This document shows, piece by piece, positions 1-9,720 of a DNA stretch of 64,000 nt (its first letter is position 1; the number at the start of each line of letters is the position of its first letter). The position numbers were made by a program, and so were the translations under genes. Source of the stretch: AWTP1-13 sp963775835 (GTDB taxonomy: Bacteria; Pseudomonadota; Alphaproteobacteria; Rhizobiales; Hyphomicrobiaceae); assembly GCA_963775835.1 (NCBI GenBank), contig CAVZKV010000015.1, positions 248,001-312,000 of the forward strand. Direction: 5' to 3'. Below the pieces are notes generated by a model. It made no database searches, had not been told where the DNA came from, and saw only the letters and a program-made list of their open reading frames with translations.

Positions 1-1
1 C

Positions 2-1153
2 TCGTTTTTCGCCGGCACGGTGGCGACCTTCGTGATCGCCTTCCTCGCCCCACCGCTGGCCAACCTGGCGCTGCGCTTCCAAGCGCCGGAGTATTTCTCG
101 CTGATGGTGCTGGGGCTGGTCGCCTCCATCGTGCTGGCGCAAGGCTCCCTGCTCAAGGCCCTTGGCATGCTGCTGCTTGGCCTGCTGCTGGGCCTCGTCG
201 GCACCGACCTTAGCTCGGGCACGCAGCGCTTCACCTTTGGCGTTCCTGCCTTGAGTGATGGCATCAATTTTGTCGTTGTCGCCATGGGGGTCTTCGGCAT
301 CGCCGAGATCGTGCGCAATCTCGAAGACAAAAGTAGGCGCGATCTGTTCGTTGAGGAGATCGGCGGGCTCTGGCCCAGCCGCAGCGATTGGCGTCGCATG
401 GTTGCTCCCATCCTGCGCGGCACTGCGCTGGGCTCCCTGCTCGGCATTCTGCCGGGCGGCGGCGCCCTGCTCGCCTCCTTTGCCGCCTACGCCCTGGAAA
501 AGAGGGTATCGCCTAATGCTGTCGCGTTCGGCCGCGGGGCGATCGAGGGCGTGGCCGCGCCCGAAGCAGCCAACAATGCCGGGGCGCAGACCTCCTTCAT
601 CCCCATGCTGACGCTCGGCATTCCCTCCAATCCGGTCATGGCACTCATGATCGGTGCCCTGGTCATCCAGGGCATTCGCCCGGGACCCAACGTGATGGTC
701 GAACAGGCGCCCCTGTTTTGGGGCGTGGTCGTGTCGATGTGGATTGGCAACCTGTTCCTATTACTGCTCAACCTGCCGCTGATCGGATTGTGGGTGCGCC
801 TGCTTGCCGTCCCCTATCACCTGCTGTTTCCGGTGATTTTGGTATTTTCGGCGGTCGGGGTCCTCAGTCTCGCCAATGCTCCCATGGACGTGTACTTGCT
901 GGCGCTGTTTGGCGTTCTTGGCTACGCCTTCGCCAAGCTTGGCTGCGAACCGGCGCCGCTGCTGTTGGGCTACATTCTGGGGCCGATGCTGGAGGAATAT
1001 CTGCGCCGCGCGCTAACCCTGTCGCGCGGCGATCCCATCATCTTCCTGGCGCGTCCGATCAGCGCCGCCATGCTGCTGGCCGCACTGCTGGCGCTGTGCA
1101 CCTTGGCATTGCCCAGCGTGCGTGCAACGCGCGCCAAGGCGTTCGCGGAGTAG
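2..1153 (+). CDS. tctA: Tripartite tricarboxylate transporter large permease TctA (5' truncated)
   Basis: C-terminal 383 residues of the large membrane subunit of a tripartite tricarboxylate transporter, a secondary importer of carboxylates that works with a TctB small subunit and a periplasmic TctC/Bug protein. The frame is open to the first bases of the window, so the start and about 110-120 residues (family length near 500) lie upstream. Visible signatures are the PGGGALLASF stretch and the GAIEGVAAPEAANNAGAQ block followed by LGIPSNPVMALMIGAL, all typical of TctA. Hydrophobic helices fill the rest. A Bug binding protein on the other strand (3659-4663) could serve it, but its own tctB/tctC may also lie upstream. 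Substrate unknown. Confidence 0.93.
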   Translation, partial: SFFAGTVATFVIAFLAPPLANLALRFQAPEYFSLMVLGLVASIVLAQGSLLKALGMLLLGLLLGLVGTDLSSGTQRFTFGVPALSDGINFVVVAMGVFGIAEIVRNLEDKSRRDLFVEEIGGLWPSRSDWRRMVAPILRGTALGSLLGILPGGGALLASFAAYALEKRVSPNAVAFGRGAIEGVAAPEAANNAGAQTSFIPMLTLGIPSNPVMALMIGALVIQGIRPGPNVMVEQAPLFWGVVVSMWIGNLFLLLLNLPLIGLWVRLLAVPYHLLFPVILVFSAVGVLSLANAPMDVYLLALFGVLGYAFAKLGCEPAPLLLGYILGPMLEEYLRRALTLSRGDPIIFLARPISAAMLLAALLALCTLALPSVRATRAKAFAE

Positions 1154-1268
1154 GAGCCGCGCGACGTCGCGCACGCATCGGCCGGTGGGGCTGTTTGACA
1201 GCTTCGCTGCGGGCGGCGCCAATGCCAAGATCTGCCGGCGGGCCAGTTGCCGCTTGCGAGGACCGGTC

Positions 1269-1895
1269 ATGACCCAATGCGCGATCAAGGTCTACTCCGA
1301 CTACAAAAGTCCATACGCCTATCTGGCGAAGGATCTGGTCTACGAGCTCGAGCGCGAAACGGGCGCGCGGATCGAGTGGCTACCCTATACCCTCGATATT
1401 CCGGCCTATCTCGGCAGCGCCAGCCTCGATGCCGGCGGCAAGGTGGTGGAGGAGAACCGGAACGCGCACCAGTGGCGCCGGGTCAAGTACAGCTATATGG
1501 ACTGTCGGCGCGAGGCCAACCGGCGCGGCCTGACGATCCGGGGTCCCAAGAAGATATTCGATTCCTCCCTTGCCAATATCGGCATGCTCTATGCGGCACA
1601 GCACGGCGTCTTTCGCGCCTATCATGATCGCGTTTTCGAGCGGTTTTGGCGGCGCGAGTTGGACCTGGAGAATGCCGCAGCCTTGGCGGCGGTCTTGCAG
1701 CATTGCGGTGCTCCCACGCGCGAGTTCGTCGACTTCCTGGACGGTCCGGGCCGTCGCGAACTTGCCGCGATCCGCAGCCAAGCGGAGGCCGCTGGGGTAT
1801 TTGGCGTGCCGAGCTTCCTGTTTGCCGACGGCGACCTCTATTGGGGGCGCGAGCACTTGCCGCGCGTCCGCGAGCGAGCCTCGGCCAAACCATAG
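1269..1895 (+). CDS. DsbA-family / 2-hydroxychromene-2-carboxylate isomerase-like protein
   Basis: A 208-residue thioredoxin-fold protein of the DsbA/kappa-class glutathione transferase superfamily. The N-terminus (KVYSDYKSPYAYLA) has the SPY pattern of HCCA isomerases in place of the CxxC of disulfide oxidoreductases. The C-terminal segment GVFGVPSFLFADGDLYWG is the conserved cis-proline region with the FWG-like ending of this family. A longer in-frame start exists at 1122, but the ATG at 1269 fits the family N-terminus. It follows tctA by 115 bases on the same strand and converges on the ThDP enzyme gene. Family members are glutathione-dependent isomerases in aromatic degradation; the real substrate is not readable here. 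Confidence 0.85.
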   Translation: MTQCAIKVYSDYKSPYAYLAKDLVYELERETGARIEWLPYTLDIPAYLGSASLDAGGKVVEENRNAHQWRRVKYSYMDCRREANRRGLTIRGPKKIFDSSLANIGMLYAAQHGVFRAYHDRVFERFWRRELDLENAAALAAVLQHCGAPTREFVDFLDGPGRRELAAIRSQAEAAGVFGVPSFLFADGDLYWGREHLPRVRERASAKP

Positions 1896-1927
1896 CCGGC
1901 CTGGGTGGCCGCACCTCTACGGCCCCT

Positions 1928-3640
1928 TCAATAGGGGGTAATCACGTTCACCAGGGCGTGCCGCCGCTGCTTGAGCACGGCATCGCGCGCGGCCAGCAAG
2001 GTGCTGGCCAGCTCCGCCGGGTGCTCCACGCGGGCCGCAAAGGCGCCATGCGCCTCGGCATAGCGCTCGAAGGACGGGCTCGGCGACAGCTCGGCCAGCC
2101 CCGCGCCATTTTCGCGGCCCGCCGCGCCGGCGGCGAACATCGCCATCGTGGCATTGCGCACCGCGCCATAACGTGCGTTGTTGAAGATCACCACCGCGAT
2201 CGGCAGCTGATGCGCCTCGGCCACCCAATGGCAGGCGGTCGGGTTGGCGAAAATCATGCCGCCGTCGCCGATGACGGCCATTACAAAGCGGTCCGGTGCG
2301 GCGAGCTTGGCGCCCAAGGCCGCGCCGACGCTCCAGCCCAGCCCGCCGGCCGGGCTGAGGGCAAAATAGCTGGCGGGTTGCGTGCGCGCGCAGTGCTCGA
2401 GCCGCAACTGGTATTCGTTGAAGATGAGCCCGTCCGGGCCGGCGATCTCACCGACGCACCGGCTCAAATAGGTGGGCGAGACGTGTGGCGCATCGGCAGC
2501 GAGGCTCGCCTGCGCTTCTCTCCGCAGCGATGCGGCCCGCGCCACCCCCCACGCCCGGCGCTGTGGCAACCGCCCCCCGTCGGTGGTGGCGCGTTGCTCG
2601 AGAGCAGCGCTCAGAGCCCTTAGCGCGGCTCCGGCACATGCCGCGATCGACAGGTGGCTTGGATAAGAGCGCATTGGGTAGCGCAGGTAGGCCGGATCCT
2701 CGCCGATGTGGACCACGCGCGCCGCCGGTGCTGGGCCCCGCATGCTCGGCATCCACGGCACATCCGCCTCGACGACGACAATGAGATCGCTGTCGGCGAG
2801 CAGCGAATGTGGATCGAAGCCGTGGTGCAAGGGGTGATCGGTCGGCAGACACAGAAAGCGGGGTGTGTGCACGACCACCGGCACGGCGAAGCGTTCGGCG
2901 ATGCGGCCGAGCTCCTCGACGTCCTCGCCACGTCGCCCGAGGCTGGACGCAATCAGTAGGGGACGTTCGGCCGCGAGCAGCCAGTCCGCAAGGCGATCAA
3001 TTAGGGCCGGGTCGGGATGCGCGCTCGACGGCGCCTGCCGTGGCGCCTCGAAGCTATCGCTGTCGGCCGCCGCCGACAGCGGTTCACGCGGCAGCGTCAG
3101 ATAGACAGGACCGCGCGGTGAGGCCATGGCCACTTCCACCGCGCGGGCCACGACCGCGCCGGCTTGGGCAGGATTGCGCAGCTCATAGTCCCACTTGACG
3201 AATTCCCGCACCATGCCCGCCTGATCGAACATCTCCTGCGCCCAGTGGATGGGCCGGCTACGCGCCCCGAATGCGCCTTTTTCCATGATCGGTGAGCGCC
3301 CGGCCATCAGCAGCAAGGGCACGCGGTCGCGTGCAGCATTGGCGAGTAGGTTGATGGTGTTGGCGGTGCCGACGTTGACGTGCACCATCACCGCTTGTGG
3401 CGTGTCCATCATCAGGTAGGCGCCATGGGCCATGGCCATGGCCAGGTTCTCGTGCGGCACCAGGATCGGCCGTGGCACCTTGGCACCGCTCAGCTTGGCG
3501 CGCGCGAAACCTTCGACGATGGGAGGAAAGTCGGTGCCGGGATTGGCGAAAAAAAACTCAACCCCATGACGCCGCAGCGACGCCAGGATGACGTCGGCGG
3601 CGCTCAGGTGCGCCTTGCCAGCGGCTTCCCCAAGGCTCAT
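1928..3640 (-). CDS. Thiamine diphosphate-dependent enzyme (acetolactate synthase / benzoylformate decarboxylase-like)
   Basis: A 570-residue ThDP enzyme with the usual three domains. The N-terminal pyrimidine-binding domain contains the activating glutamate in LVPHENLAMAMAHGAYLM. A central domain spans about residues 200-350. The C-terminal PP-binding domain has GDGGMIFANPT followed by the NN of FNNARYG, the ThDP/Mg motif. Such enzymes decarboxylate or ligate 2-keto acids; the exact reaction cannot be told. It is the last gene of a leftward operon (FadJ-like enzyme, two acyl-CoA dehydrogenases, Bug protein, this gene) and lies 18 bases after the Bug gene. Start ATG has GGAG about 6 bases upstream. 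By analogy to oxalyl-CoA/2-hydroxyacyl-CoA lyase relatives it could act on an acyl-CoA, but that is inference. Confidence 0.88.
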   Translation of the reverse strand: MSLGEAAGKAHLSAADVILASLRRHGVEFFFANPGTDFPPIVEGFARAKLSGAKVPRPILVPHENLAMAMAHGAYLMMDTPQAVMVHVNVGTANTINLLANAARDRVPLLLMAGRSPIMEKGAFGARSRPIHWAQEMFDQAGMVREFVKWDYELRNPAQAGAVVARAVEVAMASPRGPVYLTLPREPLSAAADSDSFEAPRQAPSSAHPDPALIDRLADWLLAAERPLLIASSLGRRGEDVEELGRIAERFAVPVVVHTPRFLCLPTDHPLHHGFDPHSLLADSDLIVVVEADVPWMPSMRGPAPAARVVHIGEDPAYLRYPMRSYPSHLSIAACAGAALRALSAALEQRATTDGGRLPQRRAWGVARAASLRREAQASLAADAPHVSPTYLSRCVGEIAGPDGLIFNEYQLRLEHCARTQPASYFALSPAGGLGWSVGAALGAKLAAPDRFVMAVIGDGGMIFANPTACHWVAEAHQLPIAVVIFNNARYGAVRNATMAMFAAGAAGRENGAGLAELSPSPSFERYAEAHGAFAARVEHPAELASTLLAARDAVLKQRRHALVNVITPY

Positions 3641-3658
3641 GCGGGGCTCCTTGCCCGA

Positions 3659-4663
3659 TCAGTCGAGCTTTATGTTGGCGGCCTTAGCAATCCTGGTCCA
3701 GCGCGGAATCTCAGCGGCAATCTGGGCGGCGAGCGCAGCGCGCGGGCCGCCGCCCGGGTCGACGGCGAGCCCGATCAGGCGTTCGCGCACCTCCGCCAAG
3801 CCAATGATTTGGGTCAACTCCTTGGCCAATTTTTCGACGATACCTTCGGGTGTGGCCGCGGGCGCGAACAGTCCAGACCACAAACGTAGATCGAGATCCG
3901 GTACGCCCGCTTCCGCCATGGTCGGCACCTCGGGGTAGTCCCGCATGCGCTCGCTGGCGGTGGTGGCAAGGGCTCTGATGCGACCAGCCTTGATGTGGCC
4001 CGCCACCGCCGGCGCATCGGCGAGCGCCAGCAAGACCTCGCCGCCGACCACGGCTGTCACCATCTCACCGCTGCTCTTGTAGGCGATGTGCTCGATGGGT
4101 GCGCCCGTCTTCTGTTTGAGCAGTTCGGTGGCGAGCTGGAAGGCCGCCGAAGAGCTCGCATAGTTGGCCTGGGCGGGATTGGCCTTGCTGTAGGCCACCA
4201 GCTCCGACACCGTTCTTGCCCCGGCGTCGGCTTTGACGCAAAGCAGCAGCGGGAAGGAGGCGATCAGCGCGATCGGCACGAAATCGCGCAAGGTGTCGTA
4301 GGGCAGCTTACTGTAGACGGCGGGGTTGATGGTCATAGCGCCGGTCGCCCCGACCAGAAGGGTGTAGCCGTCGGGAGCGGCCTTGGCCACGAATTCGGTG
4401 GCGATCATGGCGCCGGCGCCGGGCTTGTTCTCCACCAGTGCCGGTTGACCCAGGCGCTCGCTGAGCTTTTGGGCAATGATCCGGGCCAAGATGTCGTTGC
4501 CCCCGCCGGGGGCGAAGCCGACGATGATCCTGATCGGCTTGGCCGGGAAGCCTTGGGCTGGATCGCTCTGCGCGCGCGCGGCCAGGCCCAGGCTTGCGCC
4601 AGCCCCCGTCGCCGCCAGGCCGCTAACGAAGAGCCGTCGCGTCGCCCGGTGCCCGTCGCGCAT
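3659..4663 (-). CDS. Bug-family tripartite tricarboxylate transporter substrate-binding protein
   Basis: A periplasmic binding protein of 334 residues. The start at 4663 is preferred over an upstream in-frame ATG (4702) because it has AAGGGGG just upstream and leads directly into a twin-arginine-like signal sequence (ATRRLFVSGLAATGAG) with an AxA cleavage region. The mature part begins with PAKPIRIIVGFAPGGGNDI, the conserved first strand of Bug/TctC proteins, and contains QPALVENKPGAG and a DGYTLLVG block. It binds a carboxylate and delivers it to TctA/TctB permeases. It sits between acyl-CoA dehydrogenase and ThDP-enzyme genes on the same strand, suggesting its ligand is the substrate of this operon. 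Confidence 0.93.
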   Translation of the reverse strand: MRDGHRATRRLFVSGLAATGAGASLGLAARAQSDPAQGFPAKPIRIIVGFAPGGGNDILARIIAQKLSERLGQPALVENKPGAGAMIATEFVAKAAPDGYTLLVGATGAMTINPAVYSKLPYDTLRDFVPIALIASFPLLLCVKADAGARTVSELVAYSKANPAQANYASSSAAFQLATELLKQKTGAPIEHIAYKSSGEMVTAVVGGEVLLALADAPAVAGHIKAGRIRALATTASERMRDYPEVPTMAEAGVPDLDLRLWSGLFAPAATPEGIVEKLAKELTQIIGLAEVRERLIGLAVDPGGGPRAALAAQIAAEIPRWTRIAKAANIKLD

Positions 4664-4714
4664 GTTCACCCCCTTGGCCGGCTTAAACCGCAGATGCCTC
4701 AACCAGGCTCCCCG

Positions 4715-5951
4715 TCACCTCTTGCCGATTGGCAGCTGATTGAACGGTTGCGTCTTGTCGACCCGGATCTCGGGCGGCAAGCCGAGCACGCGCTCGGCGA
4801 TGATATTGCGCATGATCTCGTCGGAGCCGCCGGCGATGCGCGAGGCGGGCGAGGTCAACAGGGTTTGCTGAAAGGCGGCAGCCACGGGCGCCAAGGTCGG
4901 GTCGCACAGCACGCCGCCCTGCTCCATGAGATCCATGGCGAAGGCGGCAATGTTTTGCAGCGTCGAGGCATTGACCAGCTTGCCGAGCGAGGCCTCCGGG
5001 CCTGGCGTGTCGCCACGTGATAGGGCGGTCATGGTGCGGAAATTGACGTATTTGAGCCCCTGGCTCGCAACGTACCAATCTGCAAGCTTGTCGCGCACGG
5101 CCTGGTTCTTCAGGGCCGGGCCGTCGCCGAGGTCGAGTTTGCGGGCAAGTTCGAAAATGTCCTCGATGCCGACGCCGACGCGGCCGCCGATGGTGTAGCG
5201 TTCGTTCATCAGCGTCGTCAGCGCCACCTTCCAGCCCTCACCGACGGCCCCTAAGCGTTGGCTGTCGGGCACGCGCACGTCCTTGAAGAACACCGTATTG
5301 AAGTGCGATGCGCCCGACATCTGCTTGATCGGTCGGATCTCGATGCCCGGCGACCTCATATCGATGAAAAAATAGGTCATGCCGTCGTGCTTCTTGGCCG
5401 CGAAGTCACTGCGCGTGACCAGCACGCCCCAGTCGCAATAGTGGGCACCCGACGTCCAAATCTTCTGGCCATTGACGATCCAGTCGTTGCCGTCCGGCTC
5501 CGCGCGCGTGCGCAAGCCTGCAAGATCCGAGCCGGCGGCGGGTTCGGAGAAGAGTTGGCACCAAATCTCCTCGCCGCGCAGAGCCTTTCTGGCGAAGCGG
5601 TCGCGAATTTCCTGCGTGCCCCAAGTGCAGAGCGTCGGGATGCACATGCCAAGGCCGATATCGAACAGGCCGCGCGGCACGGCATACTTGGCTTCCTCCT
5701 GATCGTAGATCACCTGCTGGATGGCGCTGCCGCCGCGTCCGCCCCAGTGGGTGGGCCAGGTGATGCCGGCGTAGCCGGCATCCGCTTTTTTGGCCTGCCA
5801 GGCCTTGGCGCGCTCGCGAAATGTCGGGATCCTCGTTGCCGGCCCGGTAAACCATGCCCGTGCCGGGCGCGCGCGGCTCGGCCGCCTTGGCCAGAAAGGC
5901 GCGCACGCCGGCGCGGAATTGGGCTTCCTCAGGCGTGTCTTCGAAATCCAT
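4715..5951 (-). pseudogene. Acyl-CoA dehydrogenase, frameshifted near the N-terminus
   Basis: An acyl-CoA dehydrogenase gene of about 411 codons if repaired. The N-terminal part starts at ATG 5951 (MDFEDTPEEAQFRAGVRAF, with GGAGGAG upstream). The rest reads in another frame, from FRERAKAWQAKKADAGYAG to the end at 4715. The frames meet near 5815-5822, where one base is extra or two are missing. The second frame holds the FAD-domain signatures (QLFSEPAAGSDLAGL, WIVNGQKIWTSGAHY) and the C-terminal GGSDEIMRNIIAERVLGLP. The enzyme would oxidise an acyl-CoA with transfer of electrons to ETF. The rest is intact, so a sequencing or assembly error is as likely as true loss. It lies 11 bases after the other dehydrogenase. 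Confidence 0.82.
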
Positions 5952-5962
5952 GGCTCCTCCGC

Positions 5963-7078
5963 TCACAACGGGGCATTTGCCGCCTCGAGTTCAAGCAGCA
6001 AACGCTCTTTCCACAGCCTGGTGCTGCCGAGCGCCAGCGCCAGCAGCTTGGCCCGGCGATAGTGCAGATGGCAATCGAACTCCCAGGTGAAACCCATGCC
6101 GCCGTGCACCTGGATGTTCTCCTTGGCCGCCAGAAAATAGGCTTCGTTCGCCGAAATCCGCGCCGCCGCCGCCGCCCGCGGCAACTCGGCGGCATCGCGG
6201 CTGAGCGCCCAGGCGCCATAGTAGGCGTTGGCGCGGGCAAGCTCGGTCGCAACGTAGACGTCGACAAGCTTGTGCTTGATCGCCTGAAACGAGCCAATGG
6301 GCCGACCGAAGGCATAACGTTCCAACGCGTAGTCGCGCGCCATTTCCAGCGATCTTTGCGCGCCCCCCACCTGCTCGAAGGCAATGAGGACGGCGGCGCG
6401 TTCCTCCACACGCCGCAGCAAAGCCTCGCCCCTGCCCAATTCGCCGATGGGTTCGGCGGCGGCGCCGGCGAAAATGAGGCGTGCATGCGACCGGGTGGGA
6501 TCGATCGTGTCGACGGGATGGCGCGTAACACCAGGTCCGTTGAGATCGACCAACGCCAGCTGCAGACCGCGTTCCCCCCGCGCCGCCACCACCGCCAGGT
6601 CGGCCACATCGCCGTCGGGCACCGGCAGCTTCTCTCCCGTGAGAGCACCACCGCGCAACGTCGTGCGCAACTTGCTGGGATCGGCCTTGCCGGGCCCTTC
6701 GGCCATGGCCAGCGTGCCGATGATCGTGCCGCTGGCAAGCTTTGGCAGCCAAGCTTGCTTCTGTGCCTCGCTGCCCGCGAGCATGATGGCTTCCGCCGCC
6801 AAGTAGATCGACGAGGAGAAGGGCGTCGGCGCCAGCGCCGCCCCCAGTTCCTCCGCGAGCACGCACAGCCCGAGATGGCCGAGCCCCGCTCCCCCCAATG
6901 CCTCGGGAATCGCCGCGCCGGTCCAGCCCATGGCGCCAATCTCCTTCCACAGCGCAAGGTCGTAGGGCTCGGGCCCCTCCAGGACGCGCCGCACCGTCGC
7001 GGTAGGGCAGCGCTCGCGCAGAAATTTGCGCGCCTGCTCGCGCAGCGCCTTCAGGTCATCGCTGAAATCAAAATTCAT
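5963..7078 (-). CDS. Acyl-CoA dehydrogenase
   Basis: A 371-residue flavoprotein dehydrogenase. The ATG at 7078 is chosen because GGAAAGG precedes it and the family N-terminus follows (MNFDFSDDLKALREQARKF); a longer start at 7108 has no support. The N-terminal helical domain is followed by a divergent beta domain (TIIGTLAMAEGPGK) and the C-terminal helical domain with YALERYAFGRPIGSFQAIKHKLVD and QVHGGMGFTWEFDCHLHYRRAKL. It pairs with the dehydrogenase gene directly downstream; such tandem pairs often form heteromeric or sequential dehydrogenases for unusual acyl-CoAs such as branched, cyclic or steroid side-chain substrates. That last point is family knowledge, not shown here. Confidence 0.92.
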   Translation of the reverse strand: MNFDFSDDLKALREQARKFLRERCPTATVRRVLEGPEPYDLALWKEIGAMGWTGAAIPEALGGAGLGHLGLCVLAEELGAALAPTPFSSSIYLAAEAIMLAGSEAQKQAWLPKLASGTIIGTLAMAEGPGKADPSKLRTTLRGGALTGEKLPVPDGDVADLAVVAARGERGLQLALVDLNGPGVTRHPVDTIDPTRSHARLIFAGAAAEPIGELGRGEALLRRVEERAAVLIAFEQVGGAQRSLEMARDYALERYAFGRPIGSFQAIKHKLVDVYVATELARANAYYGAWALSRDAAELPRAAAAARISANEAYFLAAKENIQVHGGMGFTWEFDCHLHYRRAKLLALALGSTRLWKERLLLELEAANAPL

Positions 7079-7110
7079 GGGTCGCCTTTCCGAGGATCCC
7101 CCTAGCATCC

Positions 7111-9237
7111 CTACGTCGGCATGCGGGCCGTAACCTCGCGTAGGGAGCCACCGCTCTCGGCCAGCTGCTGCAATAACTCCGAAGGTCGCCAGCGCGCGCC
7201 GTAGCGCTGGTGCCAGATCGCCACCTGGTTATACACCTGGCGGGCGCCAATCTGGTCGGCCCAATACATCAAACCGCCTCGGTAGCGCGGAAAGCCAAAG
7301 CCATTGAGCCACATCACATCGATATCGCTGGCGCGCAGCGCCTTGCCTTCTTGCAGAATCTTGCAGGCTTCGTTGACGGAGGAAAACAGCAGGCGGTGCA
7401 GGATTTCCTCGTCCGTGAAGCTCTTCTGGGTGATGCCCAGCTCGCCAACCACGGTTTTGATAACCTCATGCACTTCGGGGTCGACGATGGGGGTGCGATC
7501 TTTGTCCTGGTAGCGATACCAGCCCGCGCCCGTCTTTTGACCCAGCCGTCCCATCTCCACCAGCCGGTCCGTGATCGGCAGGCCGCGATAGTTGGGATCG
7601 GCCGCGGCGCGGCGCTTGCGGGTGGCGTAGCTGATATCCAGCCCCGACATATCGTTGACCGTGAACGGACCCACGGGGTAGCCGAACTCGACCATGACCC
7701 TGTCGACCTGTTCGGGCAGGGCCCCCTCCTCCACCATCAGGCCCTGCTCCAGATTGAAGGGGATGCGCGTGCGATTGGCGACGAAGCCGTCGCAATTGCC
7801 GGCATAGGCGCTGATCTTGCCGATATCGCGTCCAAGCTTCATGGCGGCGGCCAAGGTCACGGGCGACGTCTTCGCCCCATGCACCACCTCAAAGGTCTTC
7901 ATCACGTTGGCCGGCACAAAAAAGTGCGTCCCGGCCACGGCCTCGGGCCGCTTGGTGACGCTGGCGATCTCATCGATATCCAGCGCCGATGTGTTGGAGA
8001 ACAATAGGGCGCCCGGCTTCATCACCTGATCGAGTTGGGCAAACACCTCCTTTTTGACGGGCATCTCCTCGAAGACGGCTTCGATCACCGCGTCGCAATC
8101 GGCAATCGCGGAGAAACTTTCGACCGGCTCGAGCAAAGCCAAACGCCGCTCCATCTCGGCTTGCGCCAGGCTGCCGCGCCGGACGCTGGTCGCGTAGTTG
8201 GCGCGGATCCGGTGCATACCCTTCGCCAGCACCTCGGGCGAAGCATCAAGCAGCTTCACCGGGAAGCCGTGGTCGGCGAAGCTCATGGCAATGCCACCGC
8301 CCATGGTGCCCGCCCCGACGACGGCGGCCGTCTTGATCTCGGGAAGCTTGAGATCTTTCGGCAGGGTCGGGATCTTGGCGACCTCACGTTCGGCAAAGAA
8401 GGCATAGCGCAGCGCCTTTGCCTCCTCGGAGTTTTCCAGTTCCGCGAACAATTTTCGTTCCGTGGCGATGCCCTCGTCGAAGGGTTGGTTCACCGCCGCC
8501 TCGACACAAAGGATGCAATGATAGGGGGCCTTTTGCTTGCCGGCCTTGCGGGCGATGGACTTGCGCATGGCTTCGAACATGCCGGGGTCGGCCTTGGCTT
8601 CTTCCAGCCGATCCGTCCTGTCGCGCAGGCGCGGAAGCGGGCGTTTGTCAGCCACGCGCTGGGCCCAGGCGATGGCCTCGGCGCGCAGATCCTTGCCCGG
8701 CACGATCTCGTCGATGATGCCGAGCGCTTTCGCCTCCTCGGCGGGCACGTGCCGGCCCGAAAGGATCATCTCCAGCGCCCGCTTCGGCCCGACGAGCCGC
8801 GGCAGCCGCTGCGTGCCGCCCCCGCCCGGCAGGATGCCGATCAGCACCTCCGGCAGTCCGACCTTGGCGCTCGGCACGGCGATGCGGTAGTGGCAGGCGA
8901 GTGCGTGCTCCAAGCCGCCGCCCAGTGCATAGCCGTGGATGGCGGCGACGACCGGCTTGGAGCTGGCATCGAGTACGTCCGGCACCGGGCGCTTCGGTGC
9001 CGGCCGCGGCTTACCGAATTGGCGAATGTCGGCGCCGGCAATAAAGCTGCGGCCGGCACCGATCATGATCATGGCCTTGACAGCCGGATCCTTCTCGCCT
9101 GCCTCAAGCGCCTCGATGATGCCGTCACGGACGCCCGGACCCAGCGCGTTGACCGGCGGGTTGTCGATGGTGATGACGCCAATGCTGCCCTCGACGTCAA
9201 ACCGCACCAAGGGCTTGTCCTGTGCCGCATTCGCCAT
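7111..9237 (-). CDS. Bifunctional enoyl-CoA hydratase / 3-hydroxyacyl-CoA dehydrogenase
   Basis: A 708-residue FadJ/FadB-like fusion. Residues 1-190 form a crotonase domain with GAGRSFIAGADIRQFG, the oxyanion-hole HGYALGGGLEHALACHY, and LPEVLIGILPGGGGTQRLPR. Around residue 300 the NAD-binding domain of 3-hydroxyacyl-CoA dehydrogenase begins (AVVGAGTMGGGIAMSFADHG). The two C-terminal 3HCDH domains follow, including the catalytic-histidine segment GTHFFVPANVMKTFEVV. ATG 9237 is chosen since GGGAGG lies upstream and translation from 9525 would add about 96 non-homologous residues. First gene of the leftward operon; it supplies hydration and second oxidation after the two acyl-CoA dehydrogenases. 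No thiolase gene is next to it. Confidence 0.94.
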   Translation of the reverse strand: MANAAQDKPLVRFDVEGSIGVITIDNPPVNALGPGVRDGIIEALEAGEKDPAVKAMIMIGAGRSFIAGADIRQFGKPRPAPKRPVPDVLDASSKPVVAAIHGYALGGGLEHALACHYRIAVPSAKVGLPEVLIGILPGGGGTQRLPRLVGPKRALEMILSGRHVPAEEAKALGIIDEIVPGKDLRAEAIAWAQRVADKRPLPRLRDRTDRLEEAKADPGMFEAMRKSIARKAGKQKAPYHCILCVEAAVNQPFDEGIATERKLFAELENSEEAKALRYAFFAEREVAKIPTLPKDLKLPEIKTAAVVGAGTMGGGIAMSFADHGFPVKLLDASPEVLAKGMHRIRANYATSVRRGSLAQAEMERRLALLEPVESFSAIADCDAVIEAVFEEMPVKKEVFAQLDQVMKPGALLFSNTSALDIDEIASVTKRPEAVAGTHFFVPANVMKTFEVVHGAKTSPVTLAAAMKLGRDIGKISAYAGNCDGFVANRTRIPFNLEQGLMVEEGALPEQVDRVMVEFGYPVGPFTVNDMSGLDISYATRKRRAAADPNYRGLPITDRLVEMGRLGQKTGAGWYRYQDKDRTPIVDPEVHEVIKTVVGELGITQKSFTDEEILHRLLFSSVNEACKILQEGKALRASDIDVMWLNGFGFPRYRGGLMYWADQIGARQVYNQVAIWHQRYGARWRPSELLQQLAESGGSLREVTARMPT

Positions 9238-9720
9238 GGCCTTCTGCCTCCCACGGTTTGGCCTTCTCAAGGGCAGTTTGTTGCGCACATTTGCGGCGCG
9301 CAAGATGGCGCGGCGCAAAGAAAGGCCATGCGGCCGCGACCTGTCCGGCGCGCGCAGGAAGGGCCAGAAACAGGGCCCGAGCAAAATGATCTCGACCTCG
9401 GGTCGAGCGAAACCCGAGAGCTTGAACGGTTTTGACGTCAAATTTTTGCCGTGCGCGGACCATCCCCAATTTGTGGGATGGCAAGGCTTGGCCAAAAAAG
9501 TTGCCAGCGGCTTCGCGCAATCCACCTGCTTGAGATTTCAAAATAAATTTTCGGTCCGCGGAGAATGCCCGCCTGCCGCCGGGGGCTTGGGGCTGTGCCC
9601 ATGGGTTGCCGGCGCGCAACAGCTAGCGCGTCAACCGTCCGTGCGCGTCATGCCGGTGCTTCGGCAATGTTCCAGCCTAGGCTAGGCTGTGACGTTTTGC
9701 GTTGGTGTGGAGTAGGTGCA
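9238..9720. other. Divergent intergenic region
   Basis: 483 bases between the leftward beta-oxidation operon and the rightward outer membrane protein gene. It must hold both promoters. No small gene or RNA was recognised. The only clear structure is an inverted repeat at 9673-9689, listed separately. Confidence 0.6.
9673..9689. promoter_or_regulatory. Inverted repeat upstream of outer membrane protein gene
   Basis: CAGCCTA and TAGGCTG form a perfect 7-bp inverted repeat with a 3-bp spacer, ending about 31 bases before the ATG at 9721. The position would suit an operator or a 5' UTR hairpin. No regulator can be assigned. Confidence 0.35.

Noticed and set aside
1896..1927. GGCC...GGCC hairpin between convergent genes as a terminator
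   Set aside because: Four-base arms only, in GC-rich sequence; not above background.
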